64,000 bases of DNA, taken from assembly GCF_012033695.1 (NCBI RefSeq), contig NZ_JAAVJI010000008.1, positions 152,750-216,749 on the forward strand, read 5' to 3'. The DNA is from Pseudomonas quercus (GTDB lineage: Bacteria > Pseudomonadota > Gammaproteobacteria > Pseudomonadales > Pseudomonadaceae). Below the pieces are notes generated by a model. The model saw only the letters and a list, made by a program, of their open reading frames with translations. It searched no databases and was not told the origin of the DNA. Made by a program: the position numbers and the translations under genes. Of this stretch, positions 8,736 to 18,274 are shown piece after piece (within the stretch, counting starts at the first letter, position 1; each line of letters opens with the position of its first letter).

Positions 8736-9011
8736 TCAGCCATTGGCGCGGTCGTCATAACCGCCTTGTTGCAGGTACTGGAGCTTGTGCAATTGGCCTT
8801 TGCTGTCCTGGTACACCATGGTCACCGGTACAACGCCGGACTTATTGCTCACGTCTGTCTTGGAAATGACCTTCTGAATGTCCATGTGCATCCCGTAGTG
8901 GTAGGCCTCTACGGGCAGTTTGTCGACAACGCTGCGTTCAGCGCCGTCCTGAGCATAGGCACCCGTAGTGAAGGCAATACTTAAGGCGGCAATGGCAAAG
9001 GCGGTTTTCAT
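8736..9011 (-). CDS. DUF2790 family exported small protein
   Basis: This 91-residue protein has a clear Sec signal peptide (MKTAFAIAALSIAFTTGAYA) followed by a short mature domain with the Pseudomonas DUF2790 pattern: VEAYHYGMHMDIQKVIS, VPVTMVYQDSKGQLH and a C-terminal LQYLQQGGYDDRANG. Members are abundant in Pseudomonas and their function is unknown. Start ATG 9011 was chosen because it begins the signal peptide; an ATG 7 codons earlier would add polar residues. It has its own terminator at 8687-8716, so it is not part of the cobalamin operon despite lying next to the riboswitch. Confidence 0.88.
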   Translation of the reverse strand: MKTAFAIAALSIAFTTGAYAQDGAERSVVDKLPVEAYHYGMHMDIQKVISKTDVSNKSGVVPVTMVYQDSKGQLHKLQYLQQGGYDDRANG

Positions 9012-9132
9012 GGCTCGATTCCTCGTAGGCAATGGTTTTCGTTGAAGCCATTAAAGCGCCAAGCCCCCTGTTCGAGAAATCGAACACTGTGCTGAAAGGA
9101 ATCACCTTTTTTGATAGTTGCGTTAATGGGCG

Positions 9133-10497
9133 CTAAATATGCAGCGCCTGACCCAGCGCCCGCATCGCCGCCTCCTGTACCGCCTCACCCAAAGTAGGGT
9201 GGGCATGCACCGTACCGGCGATGTCCTCCAACCGTGCACCCAGCTCCAGGGATTGGCTGAACGCCGCTGCCAGCTCAGACACGCCGGGGCCCACTGCCTG
9301 CCACCCGAGAATCAGGTGGTCACTGCTACGCGCCACTACCCTTACGAACCCCGCTGTGGCACCCAGCGTCATGGCACGGCCATTGGCAGCGAAGGGGAAC
9401 ATAGCGACCAACGCGCCGGCACCGGCTTGTTCAGGGGTTTGCCCCGCTACCACAATCTCGGGGTCGGTGTAGCACACGGCGGCAATGGCGGCTGGCGTAA
9501 AGGCCCGGGTATGGCCCGCGATGACTTCGGCGACCATCTCACCCTGCGCCATGGCCCGGTGGGCGAGCAGCGGCTCCCCAGTCAGGTCGCCAACCGCCCA
9601 TACGTTGGTCATGCTGGTGCGGCACGTGTCGTCAATACGCACTGCGCGGCCTGCCATGGTCAGGTTCAGCCGCTCCAGCCCGTAACCCGTGGTGCGGGGT
9701 ACCCGCCCGGCGGCTACTAACACCCGGTCCGTGTCCAGTGTGTGGGTACTACCGGCAGGGTCACGCAAGGTAAGCTGCTGGGTAGCCGGGTCATAGCCCT
9801 CCACGGCATGGCCCGGCAACAATGTGATGCCCAGCTGCAGCATCCGATCAATCACAGGTTGTGTGAGCTCGGCGTCGTACGTGGGGAGCAGCCGCGGCTG
9901 CGCTTCAATGACGGTCACCTTTACCCCAAGCTTGCGGTAGGCGATGCCCAGCTCCAGCCCGATATAGCCCCCGCCCACAACCGCCAGGTGACGGGGCAGG
10001 GTAGTGGGGGCCAGGGCGCCGGTGGAGTCCACGACCGCTCCACCCAAAGGAAGGCTGGGTAGGGCTACGCTGCAGGAGCCTGTGGCCAACACCAGGTGCT
10101 GGCAGTGGATGCGGGTGTCGCCGACCTCCACGGTCTTGCCATCTACGATCTGCCCGTGGCCGTGAATAACCTTGACCTTGTGCTTCCTGAGCAGGCCTGC
10201 CACGCCTGTGGTCAAGCGGTCTACCACGGTATTTTTCCAGTCGATGGCCTGAGTGAGGTCCAGCGTCGGGGCGCCTGCTGTAACGCCAAAGGGGTTGGGG
10301 GCCTGCACCTGGTGGAAATGCTCGGCCACATGAATCAGCGCTTTGGAAGGGATACAGCCGACGTTAAGGCAGGTTCCGCCCAAGGTGTCACCTTCCACCA
10401 GTACCGTGGGTATGCCCAGCTGGCCTGCGCGGATAGCGGCGACATAGCCGCCAGGGCCGCCGCCTAGAACAAGCAGTGTGGTGTCTAACGTGTTCAT
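9133..10497 (-). CDS. lpdV: Dihydrolipoyl dehydrogenase (E3) of the branched-chain keto acid complex
   Basis: The E3 subunit reoxidises dihydrolipoyl groups on E2 and passes electrons through FAD to NAD. The 454-residue protein has the N-terminal FAD site [17 protein letters not shown], the redox-active disulfide in [15 protein letters not shown], the NAD-binding [12 protein letters not shown], and the catalytic His-Glu pair in [14 protein letters not shown] near the C-terminus. It is the last gene of bkdA1-bkdA2-bkdB-lpdV, 9 bp after bkdB, with AAAGG before its ATG. The bkd location identifies it as the LpdV isozyme, not the general E3. Confidence 0.96.
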   Translation of the reverse strand: MNTLDTTLLVLGGGPGGYVAAIRAGQLGIPTVLVEGDTLGGTCLNVGCIPSKALIHVAEHFHQVQAPNPFGVTAGAPTLDLTQAIDWKNTVVDRLTTGVAGLLRKHKVKVIHGHGQIVDGKTVEVGDTRIHCQHLVLATGSCSVALPSLPLGGAVVDSTGALAPTTLPRHLAVVGGGYIGLELGIAYRKLGVKVTVIEAQPRLLPTYDAELTQPVIDRMLQLGITLLPGHAVEGYDPATQQLTLRDPAGSTHTLDTDRVLVAAGRVPRTTGYGLERLNLTMAGRAVRIDDTCRTSMTNVWAVGDLTGEPLLAHRAMAQGEMVAEVIAGHTRAFTPAAIAAVCYTDPEIVVAGQTPEQAGAGALVAMFPFAANGRAMTLGATAGFVRVVARSSDHLILGWQAVGPGVSELAAAFSQSLELGARLEDIAGTVHAHPTLGEAVQEAAMRALGQALHI

Positions 10498-10506
10498 GGG
10501 TGGCCT

Positions 10507-11736
10507 TTAATCAATGAAAAGGGTGGCAGGCTGTTCGAGCAGGTGCCGCACGGCCTGGATGAAGCGTGCTGCGTCCATGCCGTCGACGACCCGATGATCG
10601 AAGGAACTGGACAGGTTCATCATCTTGCGCACAACCACTTGGCCCTCTACCACCACAGGCCTCTCCACCATGCGGTTAACGCCCACAATGGCGACCTCCG
10701 GCAGGTTGAGCACGGGCGTCGACACAATGCCGCCCAGGGCGCCCAGGCTGGTCAGGGTGATGGTGGAACCGGACAGGAGGTCCCGCTCGGCCTTGCCATG
10801 GCGTGCGGCCTCTGCGATGCGAGTGATTTCCTGAGCATTGCCCCACAGGTCGCGCTGGTGGGCACTGCGTAGTACAGGCACCAGCAAGCCATGCTCGCCT
10901 TGGGTGGCGATGCCCACGTGCACCGCGCTGTGGCGTTCGATCACCTGTTGTTCATCGTTGTAGCGTGCGTTGAGCTGGGGGAAGTCGCGCAAGGCCACGA
11001 CCAAGGCGCGCACCAGCAGCGGCAGCAGCGTCAGGCGCCCTCGTGCCTGGCCCCAACGGGTGTTGAGTTGCTGGCGCAGTTGCTCCAAGGCCGTGACGTC
11101 GATTTCCTCCACGTAGCTGAAATGCGCTGCACGGCGGGTGGCCTCCTGCATGCGCTCGGCAATCTTGCGCCGAAGGCCGATCACCGGCACCCGCTGCACC
11201 TGTTCCTCACTGGCAGGGGGGCGAACAGGTTGGCTAAGCGAGTCCAGGTCCGCATGGACGATACGGCCTGCAGGGCCACTGCCAGTCACCTTCGACAGGT
11301 CGATGCCGTTGTCCCAGGCACGCTTGCGGACGGCGGGAGACGCCAAGGGGCGTTCTACGGATTCACAGGCTGGGGACAGGGTTGCCACAGGTTCGGGCGC
11401 ACTCGCCACGGCTTTTTCAACAGATGCAGCAACAGGTGCGGTCACAGGCGCCTGGGATGCCTCGGTATGTTCGGTTTCTTTGACGTTACCGCTGCCTTCT
11501 ACCTCCAGCCGAATCAGCTCGCTGCCCACGGCCATGGTCTGCCCAGGCGTCGCGCCCAAGGCGAGCACGCGGCCGCTGACCGGGCTGGGTATTTCCACCG
11601 TGGCTTTGTCGGTCATGACGTCGGCCAGCACCTGGTCTTCGGTTACCGTGTCGCCCACGTTCACGAACCATTCCACCAGCTCTACCTGGGCGATGCCTTC
11701 GCCGATGTCCGGCATCTTGATCACATGCTGGCCCAT
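10507..11736 (-). CDS. bkdB: Branched-chain keto acid dehydrogenase E2 (dihydrolipoyl acyltransferase)
   Basis: E2 forms the structural core of the complex and transfers branched acyl groups to coenzyme A. The 409-residue protein contains one lipoyl domain (1-80, lipoylated lysine K44 in MTDKATVEIP), an Ala/Pro/Glu-rich linker, the E1/E3-binding domain (about 130-165, ASPAVRKRAWDNGIDL) and the catalytic domain with DHRVVDGMDAARF near residue 381, including the His and Asp of the active site. Its ATG overlaps the bkdA2 stop (TGATG), so the two are translationally coupled. Domain order and length match the Pseudomonas enzyme. Confidence 0.96.
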   Translation of the reverse strand: MGQHVIKMPDIGEGIAQVELVEWFVNVGDTVTEDQVLADVMTDKATVEIPSPVSGRVLALGATPGQTMAVGSELIRLEVEGSGNVKETEHTEASQAPVTAPVAASVEKAVASAPEPVATLSPACESVERPLASPAVRKRAWDNGIDLSKVTGSGPAGRIVHADLDSLSQPVRPPASEEQVQRVPVIGLRRKIAERMQEATRRAAHFSYVEEIDVTALEQLRQQLNTRWGQARGRLTLLPLLVRALVVALRDFPQLNARYNDEQQVIERHSAVHVGIATQGEHGLLVPVLRSAHQRDLWGNAQEITRIAEAARHGKAERDLLSGSTITLTSLGALGGIVSTPVLNLPEVAIVGVNRMVERPVVVEGQVVVRKMMNLSSSFDHRVVDGMDAARFIQAVRHLLEQPATLFID

Positions 11737-12797
11737 CAGCGCACCTCCATGACGCGTTTGAGGGCCGCACCCACGCGGTCAGGCCCAGGGAAGTACGCCC
11801 ATTCCTGGGCGTGAGGGTAGGGCGTGTCCCACCCGGCCACCCGCTCGATGGGGGCTTCAAGCCAATAGAAGCAGTGCTCCTGAACCAGCGCCAGCAGCTC
11901 GGCGCCCAAGCCGCAGGTTTGGGTGGCCTCGTGCACGATTACGCAACGGCGGGTTTTTTTCACTGAAGCCACGAGGGTGTCCAGGTCCAGCGGCCATAGG
12001 CTGCGCAGGTCGATGACCTCCGCATCGATACCGGTCTCGCTGGCGGCGGCCAAGGCCACGTGAACCGTGGTGCCGTAGGTGATCACGGTCACGGCGGCGC
12101 CCTCACGTACCACCGCGGCGCTGTCCAGTGGCACGCGGTAATAGCCTTCAGGCACCGCGCTGGCGTCGTGGGCAGACCACGCTGTCACGGGGCGGTCGTG
12201 ATGGCCGTCGAAAGGCCCGTTGTATAGCCGCTTGGGTTCCAGGAAGATCACCGGGTCATCGCACTCGATCGCCGAGATCAGCAGCCCCTTGGCGTCGTAG
12301 GGGTTGGACGGCATCACCGTGCGTAGCCCACACACCTGGGTGAAGATCGCTTCGGGGCTCTGGCTGTGGGTCTGGCCACCGTAGATGCCTCCGCCACAGG
12401 GCATGCGCACGGTGATGGGCGCAGTGAAGTCGCCAGCCGAGCGGAAGCGCAGCCGCGCGGCCTCGGAGGTGAGCTGGTCATAGGCGGGGTAGACATAGTC
12501 AGCGAACTGGATTTCGGCCACCGGTCGCAGCCCATACGCACCCATGCCCACGGCCACGCCCACAATGCCACTTTCGGAAATGGGCGTATCGAACACCCGG
12601 CTTTTGCCATACTTGGCCTGCAAGCCTTCGGTACAGCGGAACACGCCGCCGAAGTAGCCCACGTCTTCCCCGAAGGTCACGACGGTGGGGTCCCGTTCCA
12701 GCATTACATCCAGTGCGCTACGGATAGCCTGCACCATGGTCATGGGGCGAGTGTCCTGAGTCACGCGGGGGTGGTCGATCACTTGGGTACTGGTCAT
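11736..12797 (-). CDS. bkdA2: Branched-chain 2-oxo acid dehydrogenase E1 beta subunit
   Basis: With BkdA1 this subunit makes the thiamine diphosphate-dependent E1 that decarboxylates the keto acids of valine, leucine and isoleucine. The 353-residue product carries the transketolase-type pyrimidine domain (TMVQAIRSALDVMLERDP, EDVGYFGGVFRCTEGL, MPCGGGIYGGQTHSQSPE) and a C-terminal transketolase domain (VIDLRSLWPLDLDTL, VHEATQTCGLGAELL). The start is ATG 12797 (MTSTQVIDHPRV), 4 bp after bkdA1; a longer reading frame upstream overlaps bkdA1 and is not conserved. P. putida BkdA2 is highly similar from TMVQA onward. Confidence 0.95.
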   Translation of the reverse strand: MTSTQVIDHPRVTQDTRPMTMVQAIRSALDVMLERDPTVVTFGEDVGYFGGVFRCTEGLQAKYGKSRVFDTPISESGIVGVAVGMGAYGLRPVAEIQFADYVYPAYDQLTSEAARLRFRSAGDFTAPITVRMPCGGGIYGGQTHSQSPEAIFTQVCGLRTVMPSNPYDAKGLLISAIECDDPVIFLEPKRLYNGPFDGHHDRPVTAWSAHDASAVPEGYYRVPLDSAAVVREGAAVTVITYGTTVHVALAAASETGIDAEVIDLRSLWPLDLDTLVASVKKTRRCVIVHEATQTCGLGAELLALVQEHCFYWLEAPIERVAGWDTPYPHAQEWAYFPGPDRVGAALKRVMEVR

Positions 12798-12801
12798 CAG
12801 G

Positions 12802-14133
<1,332 letters not shown>

Positions 14134-14148
14134 CTAGCAGGGCTGTCA

Positions 14149-14165
14149 CAGGGCAAATTGCCCTG
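14149..14165. promoter_or_regulatory. 17-bp palindromic operator candidate between bkdA1 and the efflux genes
   Basis: CAGGGCAA-A-TTGCCCTG is a perfect dyad of 8-bp arms about one central base. It lies 115 bp from the bkdA1 start and about 115 bp from the efflux transporter start, in the shared divergent region. It could be a regulator site for either operon. No regulator gene is adjacent, and the cognate protein is unknown. Confidence 0.4.
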
Positions 14166-14280
14166 GCGATCCCGCTTGGGAAGGAATAGATGCCATGGCA
14201 GTACAATCAGCCGATCCGTTCGCAGGTCGAACTTTTCAACCCTCAATGCTACTAAGCCACAGCTCATCATTGGTCTAGGT

Positions 14281-15930
14281 ATGGAACGCTATGCGCCCCG
14301 GGAATGGCAGCCCCACGAGCGGCCCTCAATGCCCGGCTCACCTTCTACGCCGCTGCACCCTACGCCACGCCGCATCGCCTATGCGCTGGTGGGCCTGCTG
14401 GTGGGCATTACCGGCGGGCTAGGCAATGCCTTGGTAACAGCCAACCTGGTGTACCTGCAAGGCGCGCTGGGCGTGACCAGTGCAGAAATCGCCTGGTTGC
14501 CAGCGGCCTATGTGATGACCAACGTCACCATGAACCTGCTGCTGGTCAAGTTCCGGCAGCAGTTCGGCCTTCGCGCCTTTACGGAAGTGTTCCTGGGGCT
14601 GTACGTGCTGGTGACCTTGGCCCACCTGTTCGTGAACGACCTGGGCTCGGCCATCGCCGTGCGCGCCGCCCATGGCATGGTGGGCGCCGCCCTGAGTTCG
14701 TTGGGCCTTTACTACATGATCCAGGCATTGCCCGCCAAATGGCGCCTCAAGGCGCTGGTGCTGGGCTTGGGCACCGCTCAGTTGGCATTACCCCTGGCCC
14801 GGCTGGTCTCCGAAGACCTGCTGCAGATCGCCGAATGGCGCGGGCTTTACCTGTTCGAACTGGGCCTGGCGATCACAGCGCTGGCGGCCGTATTCTGGCT
14901 CAAATTGCCCCCCGGCGACCGCTTCCGTACCTTCGAGCCGCTGGACTTTCTCACCTTCGCACTACTGGCCCCCGGCGTGGGCCTGCTGGTGGCGGTGCTG
15001 TCACTGGGGCGTATCGACTGGTGGTTCGAAGCCCGCTGGATCGGGATTGCGTTGGCCTGTTCCATCGTACTGATCCTGGCGGGGCTGTGCATCGAGCACA
15101 ACCGCCGCAACCCGTTGCTGATGACAAGGTGGCTGGGCAGTGGGCCTATCCTGCGGTTAGGGTTGGCTGTGGTGCTCATACGCATGGTCAGCTCGGAACA
15201 GTCCACCGGCGCAGTGGGGTTCATGCAGTACCTGAACATGGGCAGCGAGCAATTGTTCAGCCTGTACGTGGTGATGTTGATCGGCAGCGTATCAGGGCTG
15301 CTGATTAGTGCCTTGATGATCAACCCAGACCACCTGTTCCGGCCGCTGCTGTTCTCAGTAGGCCTGATGGCGGTGGGCGCACTCATGGACAGTTTCTCCA
15401 ATAACCTGACCCGGCCACCCCAGCTGTACGTCAGCCAGTTTCTGCTGGCCTTCGGCAGTACCTATTTTCTAGGGCCCACCATGGTGATTGGCACCCGCAA
15501 CGTGATAGCCAACCCACGCAACCTGGTCAGCTTTTCCGTGCTCTTCGGGATTGCCCAGAACCTGGGTGGCCTGCTGGGTTCAGCCCTACTGGGCACCTGG
15601 CAAGTGATCCGAGAAAAATTCCACTCCAGCCTCATCGTTGAGCAGCTACAAGCCACCGACCCCCGTGTGGCTGCCCGGGTCAGCAGCGGGGCCGCGTCCT
15701 ACGCCCAGGCCCTGGCCGACCCAAGCGCACGCAACGCTCAAGGCCTTCGCGCCCTGGCCAATGCCGCCACACGGGAGGCGAACGTGATGGCCTATAACGA
15801 CGTGTTCATGCTGATCGCCATCATCGCTATCCTTACGCTCATCTGGATGTCCGTTCGCGTGTTGTGGCTTGCCAGCAATGCCCGCGCCCAACAGGCGGCC
15901 GATGTTCAACCTGCCGGCAAACCCCAATGA
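14281..15930 (+). CDS. MFS multidrug transporter, DHA2 (EmrB/QacA-like) family
   Basis: This protein of about 549 residues has some 14 hydrophobic segments, as in the drug:H+ antiporter-2 family. Recognisable parts are the first helix RIAYALVGLLVGITGGLGNA, the family-type AEIAWLPAAYVMTNV and a long C-terminal periplasmic loop (RVSSGAASYAQALADPSARN) before the last helix. It overlaps the following HlyD-type gene by 4 bp (ATGA), so they make an EmrB-EmrA pair that would span both membranes with an outer-membrane channel encoded elsewhere. The start is uncertain: ATG 14281 is used, and ATG 14329 is a second option. Substrate unknown. Confidence 0.85.
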   Translation: MERYAPREWQPHERPSMPGSPSTPLHPTPRRIAYALVGLLVGITGGLGNALVTANLVYLQGALGVTSAEIAWLPAAYVMTNVTMNLLLVKFRQQFGLRAFTEVFLGLYVLVTLAHLFVNDLGSAIAVRAAHGMVGAALSSLGLYYMIQALPAKWRLKALVLGLGTAQLALPLARLVSEDLLQIAEWRGLYLFELGLAITALAAVFWLKLPPGDRFRTFEPLDFLTFALLAPGVGLLVAVLSLGRIDWWFEARWIGIALACSIVLILAGLCIEHNRRNPLLMTRWLGSGPILRLGLAVVLIRMVSSEQSTGAVGFMQYLNMGSEQLFSLYVVMLIGSVSGLLISALMINPDHLFRPLLFSVGLMAVGALMDSFSNNLTRPPQLYVSQFLLAFGSTYFLGPTMVIGTRNVIANPRNLVSFSVLFGIAQNLGGLLGSALLGTWQVIREKFHSSLIVEQLQATDPRVAARVSSGAASYAQALADPSARNAQGLRALANAATREANVMAYNDVFMLIAIIAILTLIWMSVRVLWLASNARAQQAADVQPAGKPQ

Positions 15931-17054
15931 CTGACACGCCTCAAACCGCTACCACCACTGCCATCGCAGCCACCCCGGAAGGGCAGGCGCCGCCCCCTGA
16001 CAACGTCGCCGAGTCCCGGCCCCGGCGCACGCGTGTGCTGTCTGCACTCGCGTTCGGCACGCTGGCGCTGCTGGGCGTGCTGATCGTGCTCTATGCCTGG
16101 CAGTTGCCGCCCTTTGCCAGCGCGATCGAAAGCACGGAAAACGCACTGGTTCGTGGCCAGGTCACGGTAATTAGCCCTCAGCTCAGCGGCTATGTGTTTG
16201 AGGTGCCGGTGCAGGACTTTCAGCAGGTCAAGGCCGGGGACCTGCTGGTACGCCTGGACGACCGCATCTATACCCAACGCCTGGCCCAGGCCGAAGCCAG
16301 CCTGGCCTCCCAACAAGCAGCCTTGGCCAACAACCGCCAGCAGACGCGCAGCGCACAGGCCACCATCGACCAGCGCAAGGCGGCCATCGGCAGCGCTAAA
16401 GCTCAGGCTGATAAGGCCGGCGCGGACCTCAAACGCAGCCTGGCACTCGTCACTGACGGGTCCATTTCACGAAGCGAGCTGGATGTGAGCCGCGCTGCGG
16501 CCGCACAGGCACGGGCCAGCCTGGCCCAGGCGAACGCGGCGGTCCGCATCGCCGAAGAAGACCTGCGCACCGTGGAGGTGAACAAGGATTCGCTGCAAGC
16601 TGCGGTGAGCAACGCAGTCGCCGCTGTGGCATTGGCACGTATCGACCTGGCCAACACGCGAGTAGTCGCCCCCCGGGATGGGCAATTGGGTCAGATAGGC
16701 GTGCGCCTGGGCGCCTGGGTCAATTCCGGGGCACAGCTGATGGCGCTGGTGCCCGACACCGTCTGGGTGATCGCCAACTTCAAGGAAACTCAGATGGCGC
16801 ACGTGCGAGTGGGGCAGGCTGCGTCCTTCACCGTAGACGCTCTTAACCACGCCCGGCTTACAGGCCATGTGCAAGAGATTGCGCCGGCGACAGGTTCTGA
16901 GTTCAGCCTGCTCCAGGCGGACAATGCCACAGGCAACTTCGTCAAGATCGCCCAGCGTATTCCCGTGCGCATTGTGGTAGACCCTGACCAGCCTGACGCT
17001 CGTCGGATACGGCCGGGAATGTCGGTGGTGGTGAGCGTTGATACCGCGCCCTAA
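15927..17054 (+). CDS. HlyD/EmrA-type membrane fusion protein
   Basis: The 375-residue adaptor has a cytoplasmic Pro/Thr-rich start, one membrane anchor (about 40-60, LALLGVLIVLYAWQLP), a lipoyl-like half (VISPQLSGYVFEVPVQDFQQVKAGDLLVRLD), a long Ala/Gln-rich coiled coil (about 120-245), and a beta-barrel domain containing NFKETQMAHVRVGQ, characteristic of EmrA. It begins at ATG 15927 inside the transporter stop (ATGA overlap), which implies coupled translation and a stoichiometric complex. It would link the inner-membrane transporter to a TolC/OprM-type channel. Confidence 0.88.
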   Translation: MTDTPQTATTTAIAATPEGQAPPPDNVAESRPRRTRVLSALAFGTLALLGVLIVLYAWQLPPFASAIESTENALVRGQVTVISPQLSGYVFEVPVQDFQQVKAGDLLVRLDDRIYTQRLAQAEASLASQQAALANNRQQTRSAQATIDQRKAAIGSAKAQADKAGADLKRSLALVTDGSISRSELDVSRAAAAQARASLAQANAAVRIAEEDLRTVEVNKDSLQAAVSNAVAAVALARIDLANTRVVAPRDGQLGQIGVRLGAWVNSGAQLMALVPDTVWVIANFKETQMAHVRVGQAASFTVDALNHARLTGHVQEIAPATGSEFSLLQADNATGNFVKIAQRIPVRIVVDPDQPDARRIRPGMSVVVSVDTAP

Positions 17055-17132
17055 GTAGTGCGGAAACGAAACTTTCCAGGCGAGCCAGCTTTCATAGTAT
17101 GTAAGCGGTGCCTAACGGCAAACCGTCGCGAA

Positions 17133-17148
17133 GCGGGCAGCCGCCCGC
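17133..17148 (+). other. Short GC hairpin in the leader of the RcnB-like gene
   Basis: GCGGGC-AGCC-GCCCGC is a perfect 6-bp stem with a tetraloop, ending 17 bases before ATG 17166 and next to the GATGAGGTGAGAG purine stretch. It has no T-run. It could be the tail of the efflux transcript or a leader structure; nothing decides between them. Confidence 0.3.
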
Positions 17149-17165
17149 CAGAGATGAGGTGAGAG

Positions 17166-17483
17166 ATGCGCAATACACGATCTGCGGTAGTACTGGCGAG
17201 CCTGTTGTGCCTGGGCCCCTTGGCGGCACACGCCACTGACGAGAAGCCGGCCGATTGCAAGCCAGATGCGGTCTGGACCGACTTCCTGGGCCACGGAAAA
17301 TGCTACATCGAGGGTGACAAAGCGCCGGACATGTACACCCGTGAAGAAACTGCCGTCAAGGACTGGAAAAGCAAGGGCCTGAGGGCGCCAGAAGACAATT
17401 CCCAGTGGGTGGATATCAAAGGTACCTACGTGATGGTCAACCGTGAAAACTCGGTGATCAAGGAAATCCACAAGAAGAAATAA
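17166..17483 (+). CDS. RcnB-like periplasmic protein
   Basis: This 105-residue product has a signal peptide (MRNTRSAVVLASLLCLGPLAAHA) and a mature domain that aligns by eye with the C-terminal half of E. coli RcnB: GDKAPDMY, DWKSKGLRAPE, SQWVDIKGTYVMV, ENSVIKEI. RcnB is a periplasmic protein affecting nickel and cobalt export; many relatives have no known role. Two cysteines (DCK and GKC) flank a conserved aromatic segment. A good ribosome-binding stretch, GAGGTGAGAG, precedes the ATG. It is followed by another small exported protein and a metallothionein, suggesting a metal-handling group. Confidence 0.7.
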   Translation: MRNTRSAVVLASLLCLGPLAAHATDEKPADCKPDAVWTDFLGHGKCYIEGDKAPDMYTREETAVKDWKSKGLRAPEDNSQWVDIKGTYVMVNRENSVIKEIHKKK

Positions 17484-17594
17484 GCGCATCATTCGCGCTG
17501 ATGTTCACTATGCCTGCGTTGATTTTCCCTCAAGGGCGGTAGGTGGCTAAGGTAGCTCCATACCCGCTACCAACCCCTTTGAAGGAGAAATACC

Positions 17595-17804
17595 ATGAAA
17601 CACGCATTGGCTTTCACTTTTGCACTTACTGCCTTAAGCGCCGGTAGTGCCTTCGCCCTGCCTAAGCCTTCTTCTTTGCCCACAGTGATTCACAAAGCTG
17701 AAGCGTTGACAGCCATCACTCGCAGAGTAAAGGCCAACACTTCCAACGCTGTGCTGGTCGCTGACAACCGCAAGGAATTCGGCTCGCAATATCAGCGGTA
17801 TTGA
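17595..17804 (+). CDS. Small exported protein, 69 aa, unknown function
   Basis: The product begins with a strong signal peptide (MKHALAFTFALTALSAGSAFA) that would leave a mature peptide of about 48 residues, LPKPSSLPTVIHKAE through KEFGSQYQRY. It is basic and cysteine-free, with a possible amphipathic helix (HKAEALTAITRRVKA). The start has AAGGAG 8 bases upstream. No family is recognised. It lies between an RcnB-like gene and a metallothionein, with about 110-160 bp on either side, so it probably has its own promoter. Confidence 0.65.
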   Translation: MKHALAFTFALTALSAGSAFALPKPSSLPTVIHKAEALTAITRRVKANTSNAVLVADNRKEFGSQYQRY

Positions 17805-17964
17805 TGGATTTCTACGTTCCCGTCGGCGCCGGGCTTGCCCGTGCTTTCAAGGCCCCCGCACAGGGGCGCCTAACTTCTGGAAACTTAACGGCCACCTCCA
17901 GGCCCTAATCAGAAAGGGCGCAACACGGCGCCCTGTGTTATTGGGCTCAAGCCTGGAGGTAACT

Positions 17965-18216
17965 ATGGCAGACAAGACCTGCAACTGTTCTGGCTGTGAT
18001 TGCGCGGATGGCCACACCGAAGGCGTAGAGGTGAAGGGCCGCTGGTTCTGCTGTGTAGCCTGTTCGGTGGACCACCTCAACGGCGAGGCCTGCGCCATGC
18101 AGGGGTGTGGCTGCGGCAGCACGGGCGTGAAAACCCGAGATGCTGGCCAGGGCCATGACAAGGTCGACCACGCTGTGGACGAAACCTTTCCCGCCAGTGA
18201 CCCTATTTCGCCGTGA
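17965..18216 (+). CDS. Bacterial metallothionein (Pseudomonas type)
   Basis: Metallothioneins bind zinc, cadmium or copper through cysteine clusters in the cytosol. The 83-residue protein starts at ATG 17965 behind GGAGGT. It has ten cysteines (C6, C8, C11, C13, C29, C30, C33, C43, C48, C50) and histidines at 17 and 37, arranged as in BmtA/SmtA-type proteins, followed by a cysteine-free tail from about residue 51 that ends VDETFPASDPISP. That long tail is known from metallothioneins of P. fluorescens strains and is not a fusion artefact. An ATG ten codons upstream is not preceded by a ribosome-binding site. Confidence 0.9.
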   Translation: MADKTCNCSGCDCADGHTEGVEVKGRWFCCVACSVDHLNGEACAMQGCGCGSTGVKTRDAGQGHDKVDHAVDETFPASDPISP

Positions 18217-18274
18217 CCTGTAGATAATCCCTTGGCCCCGGTACACTGGGGCCTTTGCTTGTCGAGGATCAAGG

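Noticed and set aside
18217..18274. LexA box before polB
   Set aside because: A CTGT occurs (CCTGTAGATAATC), but no ACAG follows at the required spacing, so SOS control cannot be claimed from sequence.
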